From the NCBI GenBank assembly GCA_024362935.1, contig JANCRA010000003.1, positions 49,265,844 to 49,329,843 on the forward strand: a DNA stretch of 64,000 nt. The letters are read 5' to 3'. Numbering within the stretch: position 1 is the first letter of the stretch; every line of letters starts with the position of its first letter. The translations under genes were made by a program, and so were the position numbers. The DNA is from Setophaga petechia (taxonomy: Eukaryota > Chordata > Aves > Passeriformes > Parulidae). Of this stretch, positions 31,967-44,290 are shown in pieces. The notes under the pieces were generated by a model. It did not search any database, was not told the origin of the DNA, and saw nothing but the letters and a program-made list of their open reading frames with translations.

Positions 31967-32322
31967 GGATGGACGCTGGGCAGGCAGTGGGATGTGGCCC
32001 CTGGTTGTGATCAGAGTGGATGGGCAGTCAGTGCTTGGAGAATTCAGGGATGGACCATGTGGCTCCTCAGCAGCTCCCTGCAGTGGGAAGGATTCAGTGG
32101 GGAAGAGTGAGATGTGCAGGGGACGAGGGTAGTGGGAATGGTGGGGTGTCAGAGTGAGGTGGGAGGTTGGGCTGTTCAGCAGGAGATGCAGAAGCAAAGC
32201 ACAGGGCAGAGGAGTGTTGAGCTAAGCAGGGCACTGAAGTCACCAGGGGAGGGTGGCAGGAACAGAGCAGCTGGTGCAGGAGAGGAAGGTGGGGTAGGGA
32301 GGAAGGCAAACATTGCACTGAC

Positions 32323-32535
32323 CTGTTCCCTGTGGGGCAGCAGCAGGCAAAGGGGTCTGTGCAGATCAGCGGCGCTTCCTGGTACCTCTTGCTCCTTTGG
32401 GATCCATGTCCTAAAGCAGCTCCTGCCAGGTCAGGGACATGAAGGAGAAAGTGCCCAGGTCACCAGGAGTTTCCAATTCCTGTCCTGCTGGCTCCTCTCT
32501 GTGCCCTGTCCTGGTGTTGCTTCCCAGGGCTCGGT
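32323..32535 (-). other. Leader exon L5 (for pseudogene P6)
   Basis: Same block; donor intact; the upstream ORF here has P-to-L near its end (M-S-L-T-W-Q-E-L-L). Intron of 245 bases (32078-32322). Confidence 0.6.
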
Positions 32536-32689
32536 GCAGTCATTGGGCAGTCGGAAATGGTTTTACATCTTTGGCATCCACACAGTTCACAGCCTCGGGG
32601 TTGTTGATCTTGATTTTTTTCATTTTCCCTACAAGTCAAATGGTCTTTTTCTTTGTTGTGAGAAACGACACCCACTTCTTTAAAATTTT

Positions 32690-33020
32690 AAAAATTTATT
32701 AAACTACAACACAAGAGAAAATAAGGTCCAGAGGCACACTGCCCAAAAGAGAAACAGGCTCTGTACCCTCATTGAAACAAACCCCCCTGGTAACCCACCC
32801 CCCACATTGAGGCACATTCCGCTTTTTCAGCACAGCTCCTCCTCCGTCCCGCCTTCCCGGAGCTCGGGCAGCGCTTCGGGCTTCGACTGCCCACCATGGT
32901 CAGAGATCAGCATTACAAGTCTCAACATGAACACAGTACTCACGTTAGAAAAACTCCAAAGCTTAACAGAGCTTCTTTGAACATTATAGCACACGTAATA
33001 TTCATTCAGCGTTTCTGAGA
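32690..33020 (-). repeat. K element, copy 4
   Basis: Same element; the long frame is broken. Confidence 0.6.
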
Positions 33021-33714
33021 GTCAATCACCATAGCACCTGTTTCTAACATTTGTGAATGTCTCCTCGTTTCCTCCTAATTAGAAACACTCCTTCCCAGGA
33101 GAGTGTCCCATTCTTCAACTGCCGAACCTCTCCTGACAGGTTTCTGCCATTCCTCATTTCTGTTCCCTGAGGGGTCATTGTCCCTCCAGCAGCAGAGGGA
33201 TGCTGGTGATGCTGGTGGCACTGGAATGCTGCTGGCAGTGCTGCTGAAGCATCTGTCTGCTTGTCAGAAACAACTCCCATTCCGGGAACAGCTCCATGAT
33301 CATTGCCAAACATTCTCAGGGCCAAAGGAAGCACAGCTGAGTGACATTCTATCCGATCTCAATCCCATCTCCATCATCACCCCATCCTATCACATCCCAC
33401 AGGTATCTGAGACGAAGCCACTCCTCCACTGCAAGGGCTGCCCAGCAGGCTCTGCTCTCCTCCAGTAGGGTGATTTGGGATTGCCGGCATCCAGAGCCTT
33501 CCTGAACTCTTCCAGGCCCTTCTGAGAACTTCCAGACCCTCCCTAGGTCTGTCTTTTCCCCTAAGACAGCGCTGCTCCTGCCCTGCTCCACCCAGGACCA
33601 TGAGCAGTGTCTCTGCTTCTCCCAGCCAATACTGCTTTTGTACCTTGAAATAAACAACTTAGCAAAGAAAGGTCATGAACAGCATTTAGCTAGAATGGTA
33701 TCTCATACCTTAAC

Positions 33715-34420
33715 CTTGCTTGCAGGCCTGCCCCAGTCAGATGTCTCAGGTACTAACACAGCTGAGAGAGCAGCATTTGTGCCACATTTGCCAGAGCAGA
33801 TGCAGACGTGTGTGCATGCAGACAGACAGACAGACAGACAGAGAGCCAGCCAGAGTCAGTGCAAGGTCGCTGTGAGAAATTGCCCTGGCAGGCAGTGAAA
33901 TGCTCCCTGCGCATCCCTTTGCATCTCCTCCCTGGGCCAAGGGCTGGGCCTGGAGCCCTGGGGGGATGGGCCCAGGAGGCGTCGGCATTCGGGGATCAGC
34001 CCAGGGCAGCAGGCAGGAGAGATCCCAGCTGGGAGAGGCCCCAGTGCCAGGGAGCTTCTGCTCAGCGCTGCTGGGCCCAGCACAGCTCCAAGGCTCTCCT
34101 TTTGGGCCGCTGCTCACAGGGCCCCAAGGGATGGGCGTCACTCACAGCAATGCTTCACCCTGGCCACACTTGGGGCCGGCAGCTCCCTGTGCCAGTGGGA
34201 GAGCAGGGATGCTGTGGCATCCAGGGGAGTACAGAAATTTCCAAGGCTGTTGATAAAAGCCCAGGAGGTGGTTGGACAGCAGCAGTTCCTGGGAGCAGAG
34301 GGTGTTTCTGATCAGCGCCACAGGAGCTGAGCCCAGGGGCTGCTCCTCAAGGCTGAGGCCTCACAAGCACGGATCAGAGCCCAGAGTGGCCTGGAAAGGG
34401 GCTGGGGATGCAGCAGCACA
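33715..34420. repeat. B block, copy 2 (3' of G7)
   Basis: Same block with private changes (gcgtcggcattcgg, gagtacagaaattt). Confidence 0.75.
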
Positions 34421-34441
34421 GGGAGGGTGATCCTGTGGGTA

Positions 34442-34447
34442 TTTATT
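34442..34447 (-). terminator. Poly(A) signal of G7
   Basis: AATAAA in the same context as for G3 and G11, 76 bases after the stop. Confidence 0.7.
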
Positions 34448-34522
34448 GATCAGGAGACTCAAGGAATCTCTCAGCCACTGTCCCGGGGTCCTTCAGAAGT
34501 GCAGTGGAAGGGATCAACAGAC

Positions 34523-35500
34523 TCAGACCCCCGTGTCCACAGCGAGCTCATCTCCACAGGCAGTGTTTTCTTCTGGCTCCTCAAACACCCTGTGGATCGC
34601 CTTCCTTAGGGACTGCATGGAGGAGTGCTTCCTGCAGCTCTCCATGGAGCAGTGTCTCCAGCAGCTCCCCATGAAGCAGTCTCTCTTCCAACTACCCACC
34701 AAGAAGTAAATGAAGGGTTTGATGCTGCTGGTGATGCAGATGAGCAGGAAAAGTGCCTGGGATGACACAACTGTGTAACCGAGCTGCTGCAGGAGAAACC
34801 AGAGACTGAGGGGCACACTGAGGAGTGCAACTAGGAAGACAGCAATGTCGAGCCTTTTGTGTTGCTGCTGCTGGGAGCCAGGCTTGAAATGAATGAAGAG
34901 GATTGTGCTGGAAATGACCATGGGTGCAGCAAACAGGAAGAGGTTGATGGTGTATATGGAGGTGAGAGCCATCTTGCATTGCTCCTGCTCGTGTGACTGG
35001 CACAGGGAAGTCACTGTGGGATTGACAGCGATGACAACGAAGAGGAGAGCCCAGAACAGAACATGCATCAGCACCCTCAGCAGGCGCTCAGGAAATTGGC
35101 AACCACAGAATACCAGGCAGAGGACAGACCTGCATCTCTCGATGCTGATGAATGTCAGCCGGTACAGCCCCATGTTGTAGGCGAACAGTGACAGCTGGAA
35201 AAGCAAGCTCAAATACATTGGGGACATTATAACAGAGCAGGAAACCTCCTCCACAAGAAAAAGCAGGGTAGAGGGGACCATGGAGATGAAAAAGAGGATG
35301 TCGGTGGTGGCCTGGTAGAAGATGAATTCTGTGATGGTATCAATGTGGAGGAGCCAGAGGAAAGCCCCGTTCCCAGCCAGCCCACAGAGGCCAACGAGCA
35401 GCGTCACAATGTGCATGGCCACGCTGGAGACATTGATCTCACACTGACCAGGTGTGTCAGTCGGTGAAGTGAAAAGAGGGGACACGGTGCTCACCTCCAT
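34523..35500 (-). CDS. MRGPR-family GPCR G7 (ERC group)
   Basis: Complete 325-residue receptor, the closest paralog of G1/G11. TM3 ends in E-R-C (121-123); C167/C175 form the likely TM4-TM5 disulfide; TM7 has S-S-I-K-P-F-I-Y. N23-V-S gives an N-terminal glycosylation sequon that G1 lacks. The tail carries the repeated S-M-x-S-x-x-K/R units and several Cys residues that could be palmitoylated. The minus-strand AATAAA at 34442-34447 is 76 bases past the stop. An acceptor precedes the ATG, but no leader copy lies nearer than 41948, beyond G8; the first promoter-like sequence upstream on the same strand is the LTR at about 40.0-40.5 kb. Confidence 0.9.
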   Translation of the reverse strand: MEVSTVSPLFTSPTDTPGQCEINVSSVAMHIVTLLVGLCGLAGNGAFLWLLHIDTITEFIFYQATTDILFFISMVPSTLLFLVEEVSCSVIMSPMYLSLLFQLSLFAYNMGLYRLTFISIERCRSVLCLVFCGCQFPERLLRVLMHVLFWALLFVVIAVNPTVTSLCQSHEQEQCKMALTSIYTINLFLFAAPMVISSTILFIHFKPGSQQQQHKRLDIAVFLVALLSVPLSLWFLLQQLGYTVVSSQALFLLICITSSIKPFIYFLVGSWKRDCFMGSCWRHCSMESCRKHSSMQSLRKAIHRVFEEPEENTACGDELAVDTGV

Positions 35501-36274
35501 GGATGGATGGACGCTGGGCAGGCAGTGGGATGTGGCCCCTGGCTGTGGTCAGAGTGGATGGGCAGTCAATGCTTGGAGAATCCAGGGATGGATCATGCGG
35601 CTCCTCAGCTGCTCCCTGCAGTGGGAAGGATTCAGTGGGGAGGAGTGAGATGTGCAGGGCAGGAGGGCAGTGGAAACTGTGGGTGGGTGAGGGAGGTAGG
35701 AGGGTTGGGCTGCCGTGCAGGGGATTGATAAATAAGAGAGAATAACCATTTTCAACTGTCCTGAAGTTGCTCCAAGACTAACTGGTCAGAGAGATAAATG
35801 AATGTAAAGATGTGGACATGGGATGATAAACGTGGCTGGAGCCAGTGCAGAAACAGATAAGGAGGCCTGCAGTATTTTTGGGGCAAGTTTCTGTAAGAAG
35901 AAGAAAGAGTACATGGCCAAAGGAAAAGTTCAAGGTAAGGTCACCTTTAATATCAGAGCACTCAGTGAATATGACCCCCAGAAGCCCCTCTGAATGAACC
36001 CCAGGACAAGCAAGGCTGTTCGGTAGGAAGTGGATGCCTGGAAATGAGTTCTAGGAAAATGGTCTTTTTGTACTAGACAAGAAAAAATTTTATTATCTAT
36101 GTATGGTTATAATGGATAAAAACACTGTTGTCAAGTCTCATAACACACAAACACAGAGATAAGGATGCATGTCCTGCTGCCCAATAGTTCCTTTGGTAGC
36201 ACCATTAGTTAGTGTTAGGAACTTTATTCTGTCTGATTTTGGTATCACACTCCATCCCTATCTCCACCCCACTC

Positions 36275-36353
36275 GCCATGCCATGCCATGCCATGCCATG
36301 CCATGCCATGCAATGCCATGCCATGCCATGTCATCCTGTCCCATCCCATCCCA
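36275..36353. repeat. CCATG pentanucleotide repeat
   Basis: About fifteen units with variants, expanded relative to 1767-1808. Confidence 0.85.
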
Positions 36354-37309
36354 ATAGGTTCCCAGTCCCTGGCCACTCCCTGGCTGCAGGTGTGGCCTGT
36401 TGGGCTCTGCTGCTGTCCAGTGGGAGATTTGGGATTGGTGGCACCCAGAGCCCTCCTGCCCCCTCCAGGCCCTGTCTGCTTGATGCCTTGGACTGGCTGC
36501 CTACAACAGAGGCCAGACCAGATGAAGAGAATAAAAGGAGGCATCGATGAAAGGCCTTCAAAAGGTTCACCTTGGGCTCTCAAAGCCTCTGAGAGGGGCT
36601 ACACCCAAAATGGACAATGGTCACGAGTTTTTCAGACAGATGTAAGTTTGGTCCATTTACAAATCAGGGGTTAATCCTCCAATTACAGCTTCAGGTAATG
36701 AAGTCATTTAGCCCCAAATTCAGTCTTGTCTATACTTTTATGGGCCAGAGGCAGTAGAGTGTCCTTGAATTTCAGGCCTAGAGGGACTGATTTGTCTGAC
36801 CAAAATGTGCAGACAGTTAACTAACACTTTCCATGGAGCTTAGAGTTATGCACTAAGGCAGTACAGGCTATGAAAAATAGAAAGGATAAAATCCTAAGGC
36901 ATCATGTGCCCCTCTGACATCCTCTAGAAATTCCCCCCAGGCTGCCTTCCCCTCCAGACATCCCCGCTCCTCTCCTGTCCCACTCAGGAGCCCCAGCAGT
37001 GTTTGTGCTCCTCCTGGCAATTCCATGCTTCTCCAGCCCAATGAACAGCAGTGCAGCCACCCCTGTAGTGCCTCTTGTTTGTGTCCAAAGGAGGTTGGGG
37101 GGCTGGAGAGCAGGGTTGGAGCTGGGGAGGGGCATCTCCAAGAGAAACACGGCCCCAAAGCCTTACGGGGCAGGCTGGGGTGAGCAGCCCGTGGGGAGGG
37201 ACTGGAGCCTCAGGCATGGGGCTGGGAGGGATGGGAAGGGCGGGAGGTGGGTGGGCTGCATGGGGAGTGGGATGGGAGGGTGGTGTGGGAGGGATGGGAC
37301 ATAATGGAG

Positions 37310-37385
37310 CTGGTGGGAAGATGTGGTGGGAAGGTGTGGGATATGGTGGGGCTGGAGAGAAGGTGTGGGATGTGGTGGGGCTGCT
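37310..37385. repeat. G-rich minisatellite
   Basis: Shorter allele of the repeat at 2755-2885. Confidence 0.7.
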
Positions 37386-38574
37386 GACCTCAGGGATGCC
37401 CCAGGGAGGGGGGTGATGCCCCGTGGAGCCCATGGTGACCAACACAGGTGTCACCCTGCTCCTGGAAGGGGGTGGCTGTGCTCCGCCTCTCCTTGCTGCT
37501 GCACCCTCTGAGCCTGCTGAGGGAGCAGCTGAAGGCAGTGGAGATGAAGAATTTCTGAAGGCAGAGAGACCTTTGTACCTGGCTCACAAAATTGAAAATT
37601 AAATATTTTTGGGGAGATCTCTGCTGTGACACTCTTGGAGCACTCAGGGTGGGGAATGCTGAGCCCATGGGCCATCGTGTCCGTGCCAGCCCAGCTCTGG
37701 ACACTGGGGATCATGGTTGCTCCAGGGAGCACAAGCCATGGTTGTTTCCCTTCTGACACCAAGACATTTTAAGTCTCACTGGAAGAGTGTGTTCGACTAA
37801 TAAGAATTTTGAGTCAAAATTGTGAAGATATTGGAAATTTATTTGCCATAGATATGTCCAAAGCAACAACAATTTTCAGGCATTTTCATACTCTATAATA
37901 TACAAGAGTTTTTTAATAGATACTCTGCAAATGCTCCCAATTTATTACATGATGATATCGGTGTTTTGTTTGTTTTCATTCCTACCAGCATATGCTCTCT
38001 ATTTTAGGTCAATGAATAACCTGTAAACAGTGTTTTATTGGCAGTGCTTCAGTGCTGGTGAAGAACCCGCTTGCCCTGTCTCCCTGCACTGTTGGTGAGA
38101 AGGGGGGAGCTGGGGGAAAAAAAAGTGGTTTAAAGTTTTATATTACTTCTCATTATCATCATCTGCCTCTGTTTATAATAATAATATTTAATACCATTAA
38201 ATTTGAACAGTTTTTCTGTTCTTGGAGTGTTTTTTCTCCCAGTCCTCATCTCAACTCATGAGCCATTTGTTGATTTTTGTTTCCCTCTCCTCTGCTGAGC
38301 TGAGAGCAGGAGAAGGTGATTGAACGGCTTTCGTGGGTGCCTGGTGTTTGGCCAGTGCCAGACCACAACAGGCTTGCAGCAGGTTATCAGCATCAGAGCC
38401 CACATTTCTTACTGCCAGTCCCCTTGATGATGCAATGAAAGCTAATGGAGGCCAGATGTTGGGCTGCTGGGGTGCCCCTTCCAGCCCTTCACCAGAGCTC
38501 ATCCTCCTCCTCCTCAGCCTTGGGAATACTTGTGGTTGTATTTTGCTGATCTCAGCCTTTGCAGGCAGGGACAC

Positions 38575-38835
38575 CTTCCACTAGACCGGGCTCCTTCAAA
38601 CCCCATCCAGCCTGGCCTGGAACACCTTCAGAGATGGGGAGGCCAGAGCATCTCTGGGAACCTGTGCCAGGGCCTCTCTACCCTCACAGGGAAGAATTTC
38701 TACCCAATGTTCCCCCTAATCCTGTTCTCTGGCAGTGGGAAGCCATTCCCCCTTGTTTTGTCACTTCAGGCCTTTGTCCAACACGCCTCTCCAGTTCTTG
38801 GAGTCTCTTTAGGCCCTGGAAGGGGCTCTAAGGTC
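38575..38835 (-). mobile_element. CR1-type LINE 3' fragment
   Basis: Copy of the 4135-4395 element in the G7 spacer. Confidence 0.8.
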
Positions 38836-39349
38836 TCCCTGAAGCCTTCCCTTCTCCAGGCTTAACACCCCCAGCTCAGAGACCTCAGAGAAGCCCCAGG
38901 GAGGGGGTTGGTGCCCCGTGGAGACAGTGGTGACAAACACAGATGTCACCCTGCTCCTGGAAGGGGGTGGCTGAACTGAGTAGCACAGACTCCTTCTCCC
39001 CTTGGAGCTGCACCATCCCAGCCTGCTGAGGGAGAGGCCAAAGCGAGGGCAGAGGAAGAATTTCTGAAGGCACAAAACCACCAGCAAGGAAATCAGTAAA
39101 AACCTATAAAATCATTAAAAAGGTTTAATATTAAGCACCAGCACACCAAAGTGCTGTCCCTGTGTGTGTGTTTGTGGGTGAATGCAAGGGCAGGTAACGA
39201 AAGAAGAGTGAGGGTATGGATTAAAAGAAAAATGGCCCAAAACTTTAAAGCACTCCAAGTTAGCAGTAATTCCGTTATATCTTAAACTGAGCAATTCAGC
39301 AGAGGAATATCACTTAGCAGCATTTGACCGTATTTATGCCTGATACTTG

Positions 39350-39985
39350 CTTGCAGGCTTGCCCCAGTCAGATGTCTCAGGTACTAACACAGCTGAGAGA
39401 GCAGCATTTGTGCCACATTTGCCAGAGCAGATGCAGACGTGTGTGCACGCAGACAGACAGACAGAGAGCCAGGCAGAGTCAGTGCAAGGTCGCTGTGAGA
39501 AATTGCCCTGGCAGGCAGTGAAATGCTCCCTGCAGATCCCTTTGCATCTCCTGCCTGGGCCAAGGGCTGAGCCTGGAGCCCTGGGGGGATGGGCCCAGGA
39601 GGCGTGGGCGTTCGGGGATCAGCCCAGGGCAGCAGGCAGGAGAGATCCCAGCTGGGAGAGGCCCCAGTGCCAGGGAGCTTCTGCTCAGCGCTGCTGGGCC
39701 CAGCACAGCTCCAAGGCTCTCCTTTTGGGCCGCTGCTCACAGGGCCCCAAGGGATGGGCGTCACTCATAGCAATGCTTCACCCTGGCCACACTTGGGGCC
39801 GGCAGCTTCCTGTGCCAGTGGGAGAGCAGGGATGCTGTGGCATCCAGGGGAGTACAATAATTTCCAAGGCTGTTGATAAAAGCCCAGGAGGTGGTTGGAC
39901 AGCAGCAGTTCCTGGGAGCAGAGGGTGTTTCTGATCAGCGCCCCAGGAGCTGAGCCAGGGGCTGCTCCTCAAGGCTGAGGCCTAA
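39350..39985. repeat. B block, copy 3 (3' of G8)
   Basis: Same block; shares gagtacaataattt and tgtgccagtggg changes with copy 2 rather than with copies 1 and 4. A solo LTR follows. Confidence 0.75.
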
Positions 39986-40010
39986 GGAGCCTTTTTGAGA
40001 TCCCAGTGCA

Positions 40011-40535
40011 GCCTGGTTTTAGGAAAATTAATCCACAAACATCAGAGGTGTATGTCCAAAAAGGAGACAGTGGAGTCCTTTGACTCTATTTGAATAAAGG
40101 GAGAGGCCATGGGGCATTCCCCTGGGATCTGTCAAATTTTTGGAGGATGCAGCCTCCCTTTTATCCTAATTTCCCGGCCACATTTCCCTTTTCTCTTTCT
40201 CCATTGGCTGAAGTACTTGAGAGGTACAGACTTACCAATACACCCGATACTGAAGATTTCCCTCATATGTATAACCCTCCTGTTTAATTTTAAATTCTTA
40301 CAGAATTTAGGGTTTTTTTCTTCCCCATTTTTTCTTTCATCTTTCCATGTCTAATTTCATTTATCAGCAAACCTAAAATTTCTTTGTAAATGGAAATATC
40401 TTTTTCCATTCATCAATCAGTGGAATTCTTCCCATTGATTCTTTTATCTCCCAGTGCTAGGTGTATTCACCAGCAGACCCACAGCTCGTTTGTGAAGACA
40501 AATCCGCTATTCCTCTCACTGGAAAGGGGGTGGGT
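40011..40535 (-). mobile_element. Solo ERV LTR downstream of G8
   Basis: Same LTR at the same site as 5551-6070, so inserted before the G2/G8 duplication; TATA-like and AATAAA signals preserved. Confidence 0.7.
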
Positions 40536-40570
40536 GATGCCCCAGCAAAGGGCGGGTGACAGCTTAGGTA

Positions 40571-40576
40571 TTTATT
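40571..40576 (-). terminator. Poly(A) signal of G8
   Basis: AATAAA on the minus strand, same position relative to the stop as in G2. Confidence 0.7.
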
Positions 40577-40651
40577 CATCAGGTGAATTAAGCAGTCCCT
40601 CAGCCACAGTCGCAGAGTCCCTCAGTAGTGCAGCGGGAAGATTCAACAGAC

Positions 40652-41587
40652 TCAGAGCACTGTGTCCATGGCAGGATCATGGTTGTAGGCAGTGTTTTCT
40701 TCTGGCTCCTCAAAGACCCTCTGGAGGGAGAGCCGCAGGGACCCCACAGAGCAGGGCCTCCAGCAGCTCCCCACCAGGATGTAGATGAAGGGTTTGATGC
40801 TGCTGTGGATGCAGGTGAGCAGGAAAACAACCTGGGAGGGCACAACGGTGTAGCCGAGGTACTGCAGTAAATTGCAGAGGCTGAGGGGCAGAGTGAAGAG
40901 CACAATGAGGCAGATAACAATGTCGAGTCTCTTGGGCTGCTGCTGATGGGAGCCAGGCTTGACCTTAATGAAGAGGATTATGCTGGAAATGAGCACGAAG
41001 GGAGCACAGAGGAGGAGGTTGAACGCGTGCATGGGGATGGGAGACACCCAGCTGTGCTCAGATCGCAGGACAGACTGCAGAGAAATCATGGTGGCAAAGA
41101 CAGTGATTAAAGTGATGGTGAATGCCCCGAGCAGGGCAAGCACCACCCATGACAGGTGTTGGGGACGATGGCAGCAGAGCCAGAGTGGGCAGTGGATGGA
41201 CCTGCACCTCAGGATGCTGATGCCTGTCAGTGTGTACAGCCAACTGCTGTATAACACCCGTGGCACCCAGAAGAGTAACCACACATACTGCAAGGGCATG
41301 ATGATAGAGCAGGAAACATTCTCCAGCAGGAAGAGCAGAGTGGAGGGCAACAGAATGAGGAGGAAGAGGAAGTCCAGAAGAGTCAGCACAGGGATGTAAA
41401 GGATGGTGCTGTTCCTGCATGAACAGTGGGAGCGAAGGAGCCAGAGCACAGCTCCATTCCCAGCCAGCCCACAGAGGCCGATGAGCAGGGTCACACTGTG
41501 GGTGGCCACGCTGGTGACATTGGTGTCACAGAGATCATCTCCTTCAGTGGGTGAGGCAGGAGATGGGGACACGGTGGTCACCTCCAT
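40652..41587 (-). CDS. MRGPR-family GPCR G8 (LRC group, no ECL2 Cys pair)
   Basis: Complete 311-residue paralog of G2, with four extra residues in TM4 (G-A-F-T near 154-157). TM3 ends in L-R-C (126-128) and the canonical loop C-H-R-P-Q-H-L-S follows. Both cysteines that every other intact copy keeps between TM4 and TM5 are gone: Q171 and S179 stand where G2 has C167 and C175. N23-V-T is a possible N-glycosylation site. The last third is nearly identical to G2. The leader exon lies at 41948 after a 245-base intron, and a second leader copy lies at 43607. The minus-strand AATAAA is at 40571-40576. The frame is open, so it is annotated as a gene; loss of the disulfide may change ligand binding. 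Confidence 0.88.
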   Translation of the reverse strand: MEVTTVSPSPASPTEGDDLCDTNVTSVATHSVTLLIGLCGLAGNGAVLWLLRSHCSCRNSTILYIPVLTLLDFLFLLILLPSTLLFLLENVSCSIIMPLQYVWLLFWVPRVLYSSWLYTLTGISILRCRSIHCPLWLCCHRPQHLSWVVLALLGAFTITLITVFATMISLQSVLRSEHSWVSPIPMHAFNLLLCAPFVLISSIILFIKVKPGSHQQQPKRLDIVICLIVLFTLPLSLCNLLQYLGYTVVPSQVVFLLTCIHSSIKPFIYILVGSCWRPCSVGSLRLSLQRVFEEPEENTAYNHDPAMDTVL

Positions 41588-41947
41588 GGATGGATGGACG
41601 CTGGGCAGGCAGTGGGATGTGGCCCCTGGCTGTGGTCAGAGTGGATGGGCAGTCAGTGCTTGGAGAATCCAGGGATGGACCATGCAGCTACTCAGCAGCT
41701 CCCTGCAGTGGGAAGGATTGAGTGGGGAGGAGTGAGATGTGCAGGGCAGGAGGGCAGTGGGAATGGTGGGGTGGGAGAGGGAGGTGGGAGGGTTGGGCTG
41801 TTCTGCAGGGGATGTGGAAGGGAAGTGCAGAGCAGAGGATGGATGAGCTGGGAGGGCCCTGCAGTCAATGAGAGAGGGTGGCAGGAAGAGAGCAGCTGGT
41901 GCAGGAGAGGAAGGTGGGGTAGGGAGGAAGGCAAACATTGCACTGAC

Positions 41948-42160
41948 CTGTTCCCTGTGGGGCAGCAGCAGGCAAAGGGGTCTGTGCAGATCAGCGGCGC
42001 TTCCTGGTACCTCTTGCTCCTTTGGGATCCATGTCCTAAAGTGGCTCCTGCCAGGTCAGGGACATGAAGGAGAAAGTACCCAGGTCACCAGGAGCTCCCC
42101 ATTCCTGTCCTGCTGGCTCCTGTCTGTGCCCTGTCCTGGTGTTGCTCCCCAAGGCTCGTT
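41948..42160 (-). other. Leader exon L6 (for G8)
   Basis: Same block; donor intact; the base change in the upstream ORF (CCG to CCA) is silent. Intron 41703-41947. Confidence 0.65.
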
Positions 42161-43024
42161 GGAGACAAAGAGCAGTGGGGAAGTCAAAAATTGCCACTTT
42201 ACATGCTCTAGAAATTAATTTCCTCTTCGTTACTTATCTTGGGTGTGTTTTTTTGTTTCTTTATTTTTTTTTTCTTCGGAGGAAGTGGCTTCTGTCAGAG
42301 TCTCTAAATGAATTTATTTTTGATTGGCTCCTCTTTCCCTTCTGATGAGAAACACTCCTTCCCTGTACAGTCTCCCATTTTCCAACTGCCTTTCCTCTCC
42401 TGGCAGGTTTCTACCATTCCTCGTTTCTCTTCCCTGAGGAGTCATTGTCCCTCCAGCAGCAGAGGCATGCTTTGGTGCTGGTGGCACCAGAATGCTGCCA
42501 GTGCTGGCAGTGTGGGTGAGGCAGCTGGGTGCTTCTCAGAATCAGCTGCTGTTCCAGGAAGCACTCTGAGGTCATTGCCAAAACATGTTCAGATCCGCGG
42601 AAGCACAGTTGAGCTGCTTCTTCCTCCTATCCCGATGCCATCCTCATCCCTGCTCCCCATTCTGATCCCCATCTCCATCCCCACCCTGCTCTGCATCCTC
42701 ACCCCATCCTATCACATCCCACAGCTTTCCCAGATGGAGCTGTTCCCCCACTCTGAGCACGGCGTGTCAGGCTCTGCTCTCCTCCAGTGGGGAGATTTGG
42801 GATTGCCAGCATCCAGAGCCCCTCCAACCCCCTCTGACTCTCTCCTGACCTCTTCAAAACTGCCTGCAACACCCAAGACTATCCCTGGGACCCGTGTGCC
42901 CCCCTGAAGAGCCCTGATCCTGCCCTGCTCCACCTGGGACCCCGGCAGTGTCCCTGTTCCTCCTGGCCATAGGGCTCTAGGACCCAGGAGGGAGGAGGAA
43001 AGCCCAGCTCCAATGTGATCCTCA

Positions 43025-43480
43025 GGATCACACAGGATGGTAAATGTGGCTGGAGCCAGTGCAGGAACAGATTTGGAGGCCTGCAGTGGTTTTGGGGCAA
43101 GTTCTGTAACAAGAAGCAAGAGCACATGGCCAAAGGAAAAGTCCAAGGCAAGGTCACCTTTAATATCTCAGCACTCAGTGAATGCGACCACCAGAGACCC
43201 CTCTCAATGATCCTCCAGGACAAGGAAAAGGACTTGGAGGAGGACGCCTGGAAATTCGTTCTAGGAAAATTATACTTCTGTATTAGCTAAGAAACACACT
43301 TTAATGGCTGTGTATGGTTATGATGGATAAAACCCCTGTTGTAATCCCTGTCACCATACACAGATCAGGGAGAGATGCTTCTGTGTGTGCCTTGCAGCTA
43401 GGGAATTCCTGCTTCCTAAGGCTTCCCATTGTTTTAGAAAGTTTATTTCAGCTGATTTCAGTGTCAAGATATGGACGAGA
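43025..43480. repeat. R1 repeat, long form
   Basis: Paralog of 17110-17575, here followed directly by leader L7. Confidence 0.55.
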
Positions 43481-43606
43481 TGCACAGGGCAGAGGAGGGG
43501 GGGAGCTGGGCAGGGCCCTGCGGTCACCGGGAGAGGGTGGCAGGAACAGAGCAGCTGGTGCAGGAGAGGAAGGTGGGGTAGGGAGGAAGGCAAACATTGC
43601 ACTGAC

Positions 43607-43815
43607 CTGTTCCCTGTGGGGCAGCAGCAGGCAAAGGGGTCTGTGCAGATCAGCAGCGCTTCCTGGTACCTCTTGCTCCTTTGGGATCCGTGTCCTAAAG
43701 CGGCTCCTGCCAGGTCAGGGACATGAAGGAGAAAGTGCCCAGGTCACCAGGAGCTCCCCATTCCCGTCCTGCTGGCTCCTCTCTGTGCCCTGTCCTGGTG
43801 TTGTTTCCCAGGGCC
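43607..43815 (-). other. Leader exon L7, without its own coding exon
   Basis: Same block with intact donor (actgac read on plus at 43601-43606). The next coding exon in its direction is G8, behind L6. It could be a second promoter/first exon for G8 or a leftover of a deleted gene. One base differs in the core (agcagcgctt instead of agcggcgctt). Confidence 0.55.
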
Positions 43816-43964
43816 CGGTGCAGTCTTTGGGCAGTCGGAAATGGTTTTACAAAATTGTTTCCTTAGATTTCCACACCCCGGAGTCATTGATCTTGATTTT
43901 TTTTCCCCTAAGAATCAAGTGATTTTTTTCTTTATTGTCAGAAAAGATGCGTCCGTTCTTAAAA

Positions 43965-44290
43965 TTTTAAAAATGTATTAAACTACAACAAGGGACAAAG
44001 TAAGGTCCAGAGGCACGGCCAGAGGCACGCTGCCCAAAACAGTAACAGGATTTACACACTCTTGGTAATCCAACCCCCTACATTCAGACACATTCCGCTT
44101 TTCCAGCACAGCTCCTCCCTCCGTCCCGCCTTCCCGGAGCTCGTGCAGCGCTTCGGGCTTCGACTGCCCACCATGGTCAGAGATCAGCATTACAACTCTC
44201 AACATGAACACAGTACTCACGTTAGAAAAACTCCAAATCTTAACAGAGCTTCTTTGAACATTATAACACATGTAATATTCATTCAACGTT
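43965..44290 (-). repeat. K element, copy 5
   Basis: Same element; an extra base in ctcctccctccg changes the frame halfway. Confidence 0.6.

Larger units (their letters stand above)
35501..39340. other. Spacer upstream of G7 (class-A spacer)
   Basis: Diverged copy of 989-4870 with the same order of elements: R1, CCATG repeat, G-rich minisatellite, paired ~190-base elements (37385-37570 and 38880-39075), AT-rich stretch (37790-38230), CR1 piece. No gene seen. Confidence 0.7.

Noticed and set aside
36275..36353. Regular short repeats as a CRISPR array
   Set aside because: Pentanucleotide microsatellite without spacers, in a vertebrate genome.
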